The notes beneath the pieces are model-generated. The model was not told where the DNA came from and did not search any database. It worked only from the letters and a program-made list of their open reading frames with translations. Positions 1-7,676 of a stretch of DNA of 56,988 nt are shown in pieces; the stretch's first letter is position 1, and the number at the start of each line of letters is the position of its first letter. Origin of the DNA: Candidatus Roseilinea sp. NK_OTU-006 (GTDB lineage: Bacteria; Chloroflexota; Anaerolineae; J036; Brachytrichaceae). The DNA lies in contig NZ_JAAFGM010000023.1 of assembly GCF_012931985.1 (NCBI RefSeq), positions 1 through 56,988 on the forward strand, written 5' to 3'. The position numbers and the translations under genes are program-made.

Positions 1-32
1 TTGCGCTGTGTCGTCGCCCTGGTCTCTTTCAT
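1..32 (-). CDS. Start of an unknown gene running off the left edge
   Basis: On the minus strand an ATG at 32-30 is preceded by a strong ribosome site (GGGAGGTG at about 37-44) and an AT-rich stretch with a CATAAT box near 63-68. Only ten codons (reading MKETRATTQR) are inside the window, so no function can be assigned. The call rests on the quality of the ribosome site and the open frame to the edge. Confidence 0.45.
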   Translation of the reverse strand, partial: MKETRATTQR

Positions 33-490
33 GGCACACCTCCCGGATATAACTGTCCTCGCATTATGCCCGCAGCGGCCTGCGGCTTGTCGTCCCTCGC
101 TGAGATGCCGGTCTGTCAATCCACGACGACGTCCGTGATCTTCGGATGTTCACGCGGGCGAGGTCAATCTGCGCGCTTTTTGAGTGCGCTCCTGCCCCAA
201 AACTGAAATGCACCCAAACGGGCCACCTAACGCATCACATTAACCGGTGAACAGGGTGCAGCCGGGTAGCAGCATGGACGCAGGCATTCATGCTCGCTCT
301 AGCATCGCCATCTGCTGCCATGGGGTGGTGGAGAACGCGAAACAGGGCGTCAAGCCCAAGCGCCTGCTTGCTGGCTGGGACGGGCGCTGCCGCCTGCACC
401 CGGTCAGCAGGCAGCCTGAAAATCGCGTTTGCCCTGCGAGGTGGCAAAATTGGGACCGGAGCTGATCGCCCAACAGCACGGATCGAACAG
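33..490. other. Non-coding stretch before mevalonate kinase
   Basis: I see no convincing gene here. The frames that stay open are shadows with arginine/alanine-rich translations and no ribosome sites. It contains a small perfect hairpin at 70-85 (six-base arms CCGCAG/CTGCGG) and, at its left end, the promoter and leader region of the gene that leaves the window. Confidence 0.4.
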
Positions 491-1420
491 GTGACAACAG
501 TAGAGCGCAGCGCCTGCGCCAAAGTGATTTTGTGCGGCGAACACGCCGTAGTGTATGGCCGGCCGGCCATCGCGCTGCCGTTGCCAACGCTCCGCGCACG
601 TGCGCGCATCGAGACCGGCTCGTGCGCTTTTACGATCGTCGCGCCCGACGTCGGCGTCACCGTCTCGCTGTGGCGTCACTCGCGCCGGACGCGCAACCCG
701 CTGGCGCGCGCGGCCCTGGCGGCCTTCGAGCTTATCGGCCAACGCCCCCCGCGCGCCACATTGACCGTGACCTCCGATATTCCGGTCGGCGCTAATCTGG
801 GGAGCGGCGCGGCGGTGTCGGTTGCGATCGGACGAGCGATCGCTGCGCATTTCGACCGCGCGTTGCTGCCGGAGGAGGTGAGCCAGATGGCCTACGAAGT
901 CGAACAATTGCATCACGGCTCACCCAGCGGCATAGACAACACCGTGATCGCTTACGAGCAGCCCGTGTGGTTCGCGCGCGGGAAGCCGCTGGAACTGCTC
1001 GACGCAAAGATCGGCGCCGGGCTGCCGCTTGTGATCGCCGACACCGGCATCGCGACGCCGACGCGCATCCCCGTCGGCGACGTGCGCGCTGCGTGGGAGC
1101 GCGACCGGGATCGCATTGAGGGCTACTTCGATGCGATCGCCGCATTGGTGCATCGGTCGCGCGAGGCGTTGGAGCGCAACGATCTGGCGCAGCTCGGCCA
1201 CGCCATGAACGCCAATCACGCGCTGTTGCAACAGCTCGGCGTGTCATGCCCAGAGCTGGACGCGCTGTGCGACGCCGCGCGAGCAGCCGGCGCCCTGGGC
1301 GCGAAGATGAGCGGTGGCGGGCGCGGCGGCAACATGATCGCCCTGGCGCGCGATGTCGCCCATGCCGAAGCACTGCGCGAAGCGCTCTTGCGCGCAGGCG
1401 CGAAGCGGGTCTTCACTTAG
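491..1420 (+). CDS. mvk: Mevalonate kinase
   Basis: GHMP-family kinase that phosphorylates mevalonate with ATP in the cytosol for isoprenoid synthesis. With the GTG start at 491 the protein is 309 residues, normal for the family. The N-terminal block AKVILCGEHAVVYGRPAIA is the mevalonate-kinase signature. It is followed by the ATP-binding loop (IPVGANLGSGAAVSVA) and the C-terminal glycine-rich motif KMSGGGRGGN. The frame stays open upstream to 290, but that part is low-complexity and unlike the family, so the GTG next to VERSACAKV is preferred. No other mevalonate-pathway gene is nearby. Some Chloroflexota (Roseiflexus) are known to use a mevalonate route. Confidence 0.9.
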   Translation: MTTVERSACAKVILCGEHAVVYGRPAIALPLPTLRARARIETGSCAFTIVAPDVGVTVSLWRHSRRTRNPLARAALAAFELIGQRPPRATLTVTSDIPVGANLGSGAAVSVAIGRAIAAHFDRALLPEEVSQMAYEVEQLHHGSPSGIDNTVIAYEQPVWFARGKPLELLDAKIGAGLPLVIADTGIATPTRIPVGDVRAAWERDRDRIEGYFDAIAALVHRSREALERNDLAQLGHAMNANHALLQQLGVSCPELDALCDAARAAGALGAKMSGGGRGGNMIALARDVAHAEALREALLRAGAKRVFT

Positions 1421-1576
1421 CGCCTATCTTCGTAGGATAGCTTAAGACCTGCTTCGGCTTCTGCCAACCAACGCGAACCACCACCACAATCAGCGATGCA
1501 TCGCCCGATTTTTCAATTGGCCGATCTTTGCTATGATTGAGAGCAATTGGCTACGACAAATTGAAAGGAGGATTGT

Positions 1577-1725
1577 GCAGTTGGAAAACCCTGCATAACA
1601 CGAAGCCATGGAGGGAGAAAGGCGACTGCGACAGGGTTGCGAGAAGGCCGGCATGTGAAGTTGGCACGGATCACCCGCGCCCGGACGCAGATGGCGCTGC
1701 TGCGCTTCAGTACACGTCTGCTTGC
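1577..1725 (+). mobile_element. Transposase 5'-end relic, same family as the relic at the right edge
   Basis: This stretch aligns by eye with 56476-56630. Both have CAGTTG..AAAACC followed by GCATAA and CGAAGC, then a frame reading LREGRHVKLARIT here and LRERRHVQVARII at the right end. Only the start of the element remains, and it lies between a possible promoter (TATGAT at 1532-1537) and the following lipoprotein gene. It is a dead remnant; its exact ends are not visible. Confidence 0.6.
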
Positions 1726-1820
1726 CCACATCGTGAAGCCCAGGTCAAGCCTGTTGTCTAAGACGCGTATCGCTCACTTTGCCCTCGCAAGGTTTTCCAC
1801 TGAACCAAGGAGGGATGTTG

Positions 1821-2348
1821 ATGAATGCAAAAACGATCGCAATCGCGCTCGCCTGGGTGTTGCTTGTGACTTCGGGTTGTGGTCCCATCGGCTCGTTGGT
1901 CGGCGGGGGCAGCGGGACGCAAACTGCAGCGCTATGGGCCGACGTGCCGGCGATGGAGGGCATGAAGCAAGACAACATCGAGCTGCCGTTGCCGATCAAG
2001 CTGGCCGTGCAGGCCCTCGTCAAGGCATCGGGGTCGAGCGAAGGCGTGCGCGTGGACAACTTCGAGATCATCACTTTCACGTCGGTCAAGACACCCGAGG
2101 ACGTGAAGGCGTTCTATACCAACGAACGCATGCAATCGGCAGGCTGGAACATGCCGGATCAGCCTGGCTGCGCCGGCATGAGCGACTCACCAAGCGCCGG
2201 CGCGACCTTCTGCTTGTTCGGCAAGCAGAACCCCACGAACAAGTCCTTCCTCGTGCTCGCCGCCATGCGCAACGAGAACGACACGGCCATGAACCTGTTC
2301 TTCTTGCGCTTCGACGGCGACGTCGTGACGACGCCGGCGGGATCATAA
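1821..2348 (+). CDS. Predicted lipoprotein of unknown function
   Basis: A 175-residue protein with a lipoprotein signal peptide: an early Lys, a hydrophobic stretch, then LLVTSGC with the acylated Cys at residue 20. The start at 1821 is set by AAGGAGG at 1807-1813, seven bases upstream; an in-frame ATG at 1815 is too close. The mature part has a glycine-rich linker and a roughly 130-residue domain containing a TSVKTPEDVKAFYTNERM segment, which resembles small domains that bind at the outer face of the membrane. I do not recognise the family. The promoter region carries the transposase relic at 1577-1725. Confidence 0.75.
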   Translation: MNAKTIAIALAWVLLVTSGCGPIGSLVGGGSGTQTAALWADVPAMEGMKQDNIELPLPIKLAVQALVKASGSSEGVRVDNFEIITFTSVKTPEDVKAFYTNERMQSAGWNMPDQPGCAGMSDSPSAGATFCLFGKQNPTNKSFLVLAAMRNENDTAMNLFFLRFDGDVVTTPAGS

Positions 2349-2433
2349 AGCGCCCGACTTGACCACGCGCCATTTGTGCCCGGGGCCTTTTCTGTGGTCT
2401 CCGGGTTGCAAGTGACGCGAATCCTGCCCGCCT

Positions 2434-3396
2434 ATGGGGCTTGCCTTTTCGATTCCCCGGCTCGGCCTCGGCTGCGCACCGCTCGGCTCGATGGAGCGCA
2501 CGTTCGGCTATGGCGTGAGCGAAGCCGACGCGATTGCGACGGTTCATCGCGCGCTCGAACGCGGCGTCCACCTGCTGGACACTGCGCCGTTCTACGCCAA
2601 CGGCCAATCTGAAATGCGCGTTGGCCTGGCGCTGCGCGGCATCCCGCGCGACCGGTTTCTGATCAGCACCAAGGTCGGTTGGCTGCCCGACCCAGACCGC
2701 ATCGGCCAGCAGGGCGCCGGCGTGCGCAGCTACGCGCGCGATGCGGTGCTGCGCAGCATCGAGGGCAGCCTCACGCGCCTGGGCGTGGCGCATCTGGACA
2801 TTGTGCACGTGCACGACCCGGAAGCCGGCGACTACCGCGCGCAGATCATGGACGAAGCCTATCCGACGCTGCTGGACTTGAAAGCGCAAGGGGTCATTCG
2901 CGCGATCGGCGCCGGCTTGAACCAGACCGACTTTCTGTTGGACTTCGCGCGCCATGCCCCGCTCGATTGCGCCATCCTGGCCGGCCGCTATACGTTGCTG
3001 GAGCAGGCGCCGCTGCGCGAGGCCTTTCCGCTCGCCATGGCGAAGGGGATCGGCATTCTCGCCGCTGGGGTTTTCAACGGCGGTATTTTGGCCACCGGCG
3101 CGCAACCGGGCGCGCGCTACCAGTATGCGCCTGCGCCGGAGCCGATCCTGCGCCTGACGCGGATGATCGCGCGCGTCTGCGCCGGGTATGGCGTCTCGCT
3201 GCGCGCGGCGGCCATGCAATTCGCCGCGGCGCATCCGGCCGTGCAAGCGTTGATCGTCGGCATGGCAAAGCCGAGCGAGATTGACCAAAACCTCGCCGAC
3301 TTCGCTGTGCCGATTCCGCCGGCGTTCTGGGCCGAATTAAAAGCGCGCGAGCTGATCGAGCCGGATGCGCCGACGCCGGCCGTCAACCCGCCGTGA
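2434..3396 (+). CDS. Aldo/keto reductase
   Basis: NAD(P)H-dependent oxidoreductase with a TIM-barrel fold, 320 residues. The family tetrad is visible: Asp49 and Tyr54 in LLDTAPFYANG, Lys80 in ISTKVG, and a His in IVHVHDPE. The sequence resembles the L-fucose/D-threo-aldose dehydrogenase and pyridoxal dehydrogenase branch, with GLGCAPLGSM near the N-terminus, but the substrate cannot be read from the sequence. It is convergent with the flavoprotein gene, and the two 3' ends overlap by 14 bases. Confidence 0.85.
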   Translation: MGLAFSIPRLGLGCAPLGSMERTFGYGVSEADAIATVHRALERGVHLLDTAPFYANGQSEMRVGLALRGIPRDRFLISTKVGWLPDPDRIGQQGAGVRSYARDAVLRSIEGSLTRLGVAHLDIVHVHDPEAGDYRAQIMDEAYPTLLDLKAQGVIRAIGAGLNQTDFLLDFARHAPLDCAILAGRYTLLEQAPLREAFPLAMAKGIGILAAGVFNGGILATGAQPGARYQYAPAPEPILRLTRMIARVCAGYGVSLRAAAMQFAAAHPAVQALIVGMAKPSEIDQNLADFAVPIPPAFWAELKARELIEPDAPTPAVNPP

Positions 3397-3898
3397 CGGC
3401 GCGCGCGAAGAACGCCTTCAGCACGACCTCGGTCGGCGCCATGGTGAGGCCCTGGCCCACATCCTGTGGCTCGACGACCGTAACCCCCCAACGGGTCAGC
3501 GTTGTGATGGACTCCCGAACAATGGGATGAGCGAACAAAGGCTCGTTCAGCGACAGCGCGACGACGACCGGCTGCCCGAAGCCGATCATCTCGGCGACGA
3601 TGGACAGCGCCAGGTTGTCGGCCACGCCGCCGGCCAGCTTGTTGAGTGAGTTGAAGTTGCACGGTGCGAACAACACCGGCCCGGGCGTCGGCCGCGGCAA
3701 AATGCGCGCGTCAAAGTAGCTCTCCACCAGTTGGTTGTTGGGGATGCGGCGCAGGTCATGCGGGCTGATCAGGCGCATGGCGTTCGGCGTCTGCACTGTA
3801 ATCACATGCGCAAATCGGGCGCTGAGCGCGGCGACGAACTCCGGGGCGCGATGGGCCGTTGTCGCGCCGCTGATCATCAGATAAGCCGTGTCGGACAT
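3383..3898 (-). CDS. Flavoprotein of the HFCD/Dfp type
   Basis: A 171-residue protein of the flavin-binding cysteine-decarboxylase fold. It carries the typical PNAMRLISPHDLRRIP, ILPRPTPGPVLFAPCNFNSLNKLAGGVADNLAL and GQPVVVALSLN blocks (effector-binding, Asn-rich flavin loop, substrate loop). The missing second domain means it is not a full CoaBC. It starts 14 bases downstream of hypE and is probably co-transcribed with the hyp operon, although no link of such a flavoprotein to hydrogenase assembly is established. The substrate is unknown. Confidence 0.75.
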   Translation of the reverse strand: MSDTAYLMISGATTAHRAPEFVAALSARFAHVITVQTPNAMRLISPHDLRRIPNNQLVESYFDARILPRPTPGPVLFAPCNFNSLNKLAGGVADNLALSIVAEMIGFGQPVVVALSLNEPLFAHPIVRESITTLTRWGVTVVEPQDVGQGLTMAPTEVVLKAFFARAVTAG

Positions 3899-3912
3899 AC
3901 GGGAACTCTCCT

Positions 3913-4968
3913 CTAACAGATGCGCGGCAGTTGTTCGCCCAGGGGCATGGGGATGACCCGCGTGCCGCCGATGGCCGTGCGCGCAGTCACCAGGCCGGCC
4001 GGCTGCTCCACGACTTGCCCGATTATCGCGGCCTGGCGGCCCAATGGGTGGGCGCGCATGCGCGCCAGAATCGCCTCGGCCGCCTCTGGCGTGACGAACG
4101 CGACCAGCTTCCCTTCGTTGGCTACGTAGAGCGGATCCATGCCCAACAGGTCGCAGGCCGCTTGCACAGCAGGGTTCACCGGCAGCGCGCGCTCATCGAT
4201 CTGGACGCCAACGCGCGAAGCCGCCGCGATCTCGTTCAGCGCGGCCGCCAGGCCGCCGCGCGTGGGGTCGCGCAAGGCGTGAATCGCGTCCGGCGCGGCT
4301 GCCAGCATCGCTGAGACGAGATCGTGCAGCGGCGCAGTGTCGCTGGTGATCGTCGCCTCGAACTCCAGGCCCTCGCGCACGCTCATGATGGCCATGCCGT
4401 GATCGCCGATCGAGCCGTTGACCAGCACGCAGTCGCCCGGCCGGGCGCGATCCGGCCCAATGCGCGCGCCGTCGGGGATGAGGCCGATGCCCGTCGTGTT
4501 GATGAATACGCCATCGCCGTGGCCTTTGTCCACCACCTTGGTGTCGCCGGCCACAACACGCGCGCCGACGGCGCGCGCCGCTGCCGCCATGCGCGCGACA
4601 ATCGCGCCAAGCTGCGCAAGCGGCAGCCCCTCCTCGACGATGAAGCCGGCGGTCAGGTAGAGCGGCCGCGCGCCCATCATGGCCAAATCATTTACCGTGC
4701 CGTTGACGGCCAGCTCGCCGATCGAGCCGCCGGGGAAGAACAACGGCCGCACCACGAACGAATCGGTCGAGACCGCCAGGCGCGCGCCATCTATCGGCAA
4801 CACGGCCGCATCGCCCATCTGGCGCAGTGCTTCGTCGTCGAAGGCCGGCGCGAACAGGTGTTGGATCAGCTCGGCCGTCAGCTTTCCCCCGCCGCCGTGG
4901 CCGATGACGATGTGAGAATAGTCCCGCAACGGTAGAGGACAAGACCAGGTGCTGAAGTCGAGGGACAT
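3913..4968 (-). CDS. hypE: Hydrogenase maturation protein HypE (carbamoyl dehydratase)
   Basis: HypE dehydrates the thiocarbamate on its C-terminal Cys to a thiocyanate that becomes the cyanide ligand of the [NiFe] active-site iron. The 351-residue protein ends in PRIC, giving the required terminal Cys. It has the AIR-synthase-like GHGGGGKLT, GDAAVLP, NGTVNDLAMMGARP and RDPTRGGLA motifs. It works with HypF (transcarbamoylation) and with HypC/HypD, all encoded in this window. It is separated from hypD by 157 bases filled with heptamer repeats, unlike the tight spacing elsewhere in the operon. Confidence 0.96.
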   Translation of the reverse strand: MSLDFSTWSCPLPLRDYSHIVIGHGGGGKLTAELIQHLFAPAFDDEALRQMGDAAVLPIDGARLAVSTDSFVVRPLFFPGGSIGELAVNGTVNDLAMMGARPLYLTAGFIVEEGLPLAQLGAIVARMAAAARAVGARVVAGDTKVVDKGHGDGVFINTTGIGLIPDGARIGPDRARPGDCVLVNGSIGDHGMAIMSVREGLEFEATITSDTAPLHDLVSAMLAAAPDAIHALRDPTRGGLAAALNEIAAASRVGVQIDERALPVNPAVQAACDLLGMDPLYVANEGKLVAFVTPEAAEAILARMRAHPLGRQAAIIGQVVEQPAGLVTARTAIGGTRVIPMPLGEQLPRIC

Positions 4969-4982
4969 GGGAAATGAGAAGC

Positions 4983-5125
4983 CAGAGTCCAGAGTCAGAG
5001 TCAGAGTCCAGAGTCCAGAGTCCAGAGTCCAGAGTCCAGAAGTCAGAGATCGGAAGTCGGGAGTGGGGAGTCGGTCTCATCCCTTACAGCTCACCGCTCA
5101 TGGTTCACAGCTCACGGCTCACCGC
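4983..5125. repeat. Heptamer repeat tract between hypD and hypE
   Basis: The first half is a tandem array of about eight AGAGTCC-type units, two of them shortened to six bases (4984-5040). It runs into degenerate variants (AAGTCAGAG, GGGAGTGGGGAGTCGG). The second half (about 5088-5125) is a different array of GCTCACNGCTCATG-like units. The tract lies inside the hyp operon and does not code. Related words recur at 15933-15967 and inside the gene at 35649-38477. Confidence 0.85.
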
Positions 5126-6214
5126 TCATGCGAACCGCCCGTAGTTGTAGTAAGCCGCGCAGGCGCCTTCGCTGCTCACCATCGTCGCACCCAGCGGCGT
5201 GCGAGGCGTGCACGGATCGCCGAACGCCGGACATTCCGTTGGCTTGATCTTGCCCTGCAACACATCGCCGCTGCGGCAGATCGGCGACTCTTGCGTGCGG
5301 ATGTCGGCGACGTTGAACCGGGCTTCGGCGTCGAACTCGCGGTACGCGTCGCGCAGGCGCCAGCCGCTGTTGGGGATGATGCCGATGCCGCGCCAGACGC
5401 GGTCGGTAGGCTCGAACACCTCGGCCAGCATGCGCTGCGCCGGCTGATTGCCTTCAAAGGTGACGGCGCGCGGGTAAGCGTTCTCGACGTAGGCTGTGCC
5501 GGCTTCCAACTGGCGCACGGCGCGGCGGATGCCTTCCAGGATGTCCAGCGGCTCGAAGCCGGTCACCACAATCGGCGCGCGATATTTCTCGGCCAGCGGC
5601 GGATATTGCCAGTAGCCCATCACGCTGCACACGTGGCCGGCGGCGAGGAAGGCCTGTACGCGGTTGGATGGCGAATTCATGATCGCCTCGATGGCCGGCG
5701 GCACCAGCGCGTGCGAGACGAGCATCGAGAAGTTTTTTAGCCCCTGGCGCTTGGCGACGACGACGGCCATCGCGTTCGCCGGCGCCGTGGTCTCAAAGCC
5801 GATGCCGAAGAAGACGACCTGCTTGTGCGGGTTGTCGCGCGCAATCGCCACGGCGTCCAACGGCGAGTACACCACGCGCACGTCGCCCCCCTCGCTCTTG
5901 ACGCGGAAGAGGTCGTGGCGACTGCCGGGCACGCGCAGCATATCGCCAAACGAGCAGAAGATCACGTCGGGGCGCGCGGCGATGGCCAGCGCCTTGTCAA
6001 TCGCCTCCAGCGGCGTCACGCACACCGGGCAGCCGGGGCCGTGGATCAACTCGATCTCCGGCGGCAGCAATTGGTCAATGCCGTTGCGGATGATCGCATG
6101 CGTCTGCCCGCCGCACACCTCCATGATCGCCCAGGGCCGCGTGGTCATGCGCCGGATTTCAGCGGCCAGGCGCTGCGCGATCTCACCGTTGCGAAACTCG
6201 GCCAGGTACTTCAT
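5126..6214 (-). CDS. hypD: Hydrogenase maturation protein HypD
   Basis: Iron-sulfur scaffold that, with HypC, assembles the Fe(CN)2CO unit. The 362-residue protein shows the conserved cysteines: Cys34 in EVCGGQTHA, Cys62 and Cys65 in [10 protein letters not shown], Cys in AAGHVC, and the C-terminal ECPAFGDPC block that helps hold the 4Fe-4S cluster. Its ATG overlaps the hypC stop by four bases (6211-6214), so the two are probably translationally coupled. The TGA lies just past the heptamer repeat tract that separates it from hypE. Confidence 0.97.
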   Translation of the reverse strand: MKYLAEFRNGEIAQRLAAEIRRMTTRPWAIMEVCGGQTHAIIRNGIDQLLPPEIELIHGPGCPVCVTPLEAIDKALAIAARPDVIFCSFGDMLRVPGSRHDLFRVKSEGGDVRVVYSPLDAVAIARDNPHKQVVFFGIGFETTAPANAMAVVVAKRQGLKNFSMLVSHALVPPAIEAIMNSPSNRVQAFLAAGHVCSVMGYWQYPPLAEKYRAPIVVTGFEPLDILEGIRRAVRQLEAGTAYVENAYPRAVTFEGNQPAQRMLAEVFEPTDRVWRGIGIIPNSGWRLRDAYREFDAEARFNVADIRTQESPICRSGDVLQGKIKPTECPAFGDPCTPRTPLGATMVSSEGACAAYYNYGRFA

Positions 6215-6531
6215 CGTTCATCCGGCGCCACGCCGCCCCAAGGGTGAGCCGGACACGCCGGCGGGCCGGACGCCCCCGCGTGCTGTTCAGGCTGCAACTC
6301 CTCATCGAGCACGCCCAGCTCCTGAAAGAGGCGCAGGCTCTCCTGCGCCGACGCCTCGTCAATGCGGGTGATGGCGAAGCCGACATGCACGATGGTGTAG
6401 TCGCCGACGGCGATCTCCGGCACGTAGTCGAGGCACACCTCTTTGACGACGCCGCCGAAGTTCACCTTGCCCATGCGGATGCCGTCTGTTTCGTAGATTT
6501 CTTGCACGCGACCTGGAATGCCCAAGCACAT
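6211..6531 (-). CDS. hypC: Hydrogenase maturation chaperone HypC
   Basis: Small chaperone that binds iron with HypD through its N-terminal Cys and delivers the iron unit to the hydrogenase large-subunit precursor. The start MCLGIPGRV has the essential Cys2, and [20 protein letters not shown] is the OB-fold core. At 106 residues it is about 20-30 longer than typical HypC; the extra part is a Pro/Gly-rich tail after residue 80. It lies 19 bases downstream of hypB and overlaps hypD by four bases. Confidence 0.96.
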   Translation of the reverse strand: MCLGIPGRVQEIYETDGIRMGKVNFGGVVKEVCLDYVPEIAVGDYTIVHVGFAITRIDEASAQESLRLFQELGVLDEELQPEQHAGASGPPACPAHPWGGVAPDER

Positions 6532-6550
6532 CGCTGTTGCTCCTGCGCGC

Positions 6551-7225
6551 TCACGCAGTTGGATACTTCGCCCGGCGCTGCGCGAGCAGGAAGGCGAGCA
6601 GCTCCGACAACCCCGCCCCGGTCTTGGCCGAGGTCTCGAAGATCAGCATCCCCGGCCGCACGGCGCGAATGTTGGCGCGCATCGCGTCCAGGTTACACTC
6701 ACACGCCGCAGTTAGGTCGGTCTTGGTGATCACCGCGACATCGGCGGAGTTGAACATCACCGGATATTTCAACGGCTTGTCCTCGCCCTCGGTCACCGAG
6801 AGGAGCACCAGCCGAATATCCTCGCCCAGGTCGTACCACGTAGGACACACCAAGTTGCCGACGTTCTCGATGAACAAAAAGTCGAGCGCGTCGAGGTCCC
6901 ACCCCTCCAGCTTGCCGGCCAGCATGTCCGCTTCCAGATGACACATGCCGTCCGTGGTGATCTGGCGCACGGGTGCGCCGCTGCGCGCCAGCCGTCGCGC
7001 GTCGTTGTCGGTCTGTAAATCGCCCACCACCGCCGCTACGTGCAGGCCCATGGCGCGCATCTCGGCGAGCAGGCGTTCCAACAGCGCGGTCTTGCCGGTG
7101 CCTGGGCTGGACACCAGGTTGACGACGAACAGGCCGGCGCGCGCGAAGCGTTCGCGCAGGCCGGCCGCCAGTTGATCGTTCTTGCTCAGCACCCCTTGTC
7201 GAATTTCGAGGTAGCGCGTCGCCAT
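6551..7225 (-). CDS. hypB: Hydrogenase nickel-insertion GTPase HypB
   Basis: SIMIBI GTPase that hands nickel from HypA to the hydrogenase precursor. The 224-residue protein has a P-loop (SSPGTGKTALL, about 39-49), a KTDL base-recognition motif, and the metal site at the dimer interface: Cys95-His96 in DGMCHLEAD and Cys127 in NLVCP. The His-rich N-terminal nickel-storage segment found in many proteobacterial HypB proteins is absent. It lies 15 bases downstream of hypA. Confidence 0.96.
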   Translation of the reverse strand: MATRYLEIRQGVLSKNDQLAAGLRERFARAGLFVVNLVSSPGTGKTALLERLLAEMRAMGLHVAAVVGDLQTDNDARRLARSGAPVRQITTDGMCHLEADMLAGKLEGWDLDALDFLFIENVGNLVCPTWYDLGEDIRLVLLSVTEGEDKPLKYPVMFNSADVAVITKTDLTAACECNLDAMRANIRAVRPGMLIFETSAKTGAGLSELLAFLLAQRRAKYPTA

Positions 7226-7240
7226 ACGTCTCCCTGCTTG

Positions 7241-7621
7241 TCAGGCCGATTCCGCTTGAAGGCTCGCGTCGTCGGCCACTTCGATTTCGATGCCGGTGAT
7301 CTCTAGCTCCCGCCCCGCCGCGATCTGTGCGCAAGGCTGGCCGCATACCGGACAGCGAAAGTCCTGAATGCTCGATAGCTTCACATCGCGGCGGCAAGTC
7401 TCACAATGCACGGCCACCGCTACCTCCTCTATTACCAGGCGCGATCCTTCCAGCAGCGTGCCCGCCGTGGCAACGTCGTAGCCGAACAACAGCGCATCCT
7501 TGGCCACGCCGGAGAGCGCGCCCAAGCGCAGAAACACCCGCGCGACGCGCTGCGCCCCCGCCCGGCGCGCCGCTTGCTCGACCGATTCGACCAGGCTGGC
7601 AGCGATGGACAGCTCGTGCAC
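7241..7621 (-). CDS. hypA: Hydrogenase nickel chaperone HypA
   Basis: Nickel-binding protein that acts with HypB. The GTG start at 7621 gives the invariant N-terminus (M/V)HELSIA needed for nickel binding through the N-terminal amine and His2. The zinc site is formed by Cys73/Cys76 and Cys90/Cys93 (CETC and CPVC). The length of 126 residues is normal. An open frame continues upstream, but it overlaps hypF on the other strand and is not coding. It is the first gene of the minus-strand hyp operon. A TAGAAT box seven bases from the GTG implies a leaderless message. Confidence 0.95.
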   Translation of the reverse strand: MHELSIAASLVESVEQAARRAGAQRVARVFLRLGALSGVAKDALLFGYDVATAGTLLEGSRLVIEEVAVAVHCETCRRDVKLSSIQDFRCPVCGQPCAQIAAGRELEITGIEIEVADDASLQAESA

Positions 7622-7676
7622 CGAGGTAATTCTAAGGGATGTACGGCCGACCGAAAGGTGCTTACAATGCCGAGCG
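7622..7676. promoter_or_regulatory. Back-to-back promoters of hypA and hypF
   Basis: The 55-base gap holds two -10 boxes facing away from each other. TAGAAT on the minus strand (7629-7634) lies seven bases before the hypA GTG. TACAAT on the plus strand (7663-7668) lies eight bases before the hypF ATG. No ribosome site precedes either start and there is almost no room for a 5' leader. The -35 elements are not obvious. Confidence 0.6.

Noticed and set aside
235-1416. Several open frames on both strands over the mevalonate kinase
   Set aside because: They are Arg/Ala-rich shadows of a GC-rich gene, with no ribosome sites or family motifs.
1637-2362. A 241-codon plus-strand frame overlapping the lipoprotein
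   Set aside because: Only its first 25 or so codons match the transposase relic; the rest is a shifted shadow of the lipoprotein gene, which has a better start and signal peptide.
2086-3288. A 400-codon minus-strand frame
   Set aside because: It is antisense to the aldo/keto reductase, whose catalytic residues are intact; no motif was found in the frame.
4983-5125. CRISPR array
   Set aside because: The units are six to seven bases with no spacers; this is a simple tandem repeat.
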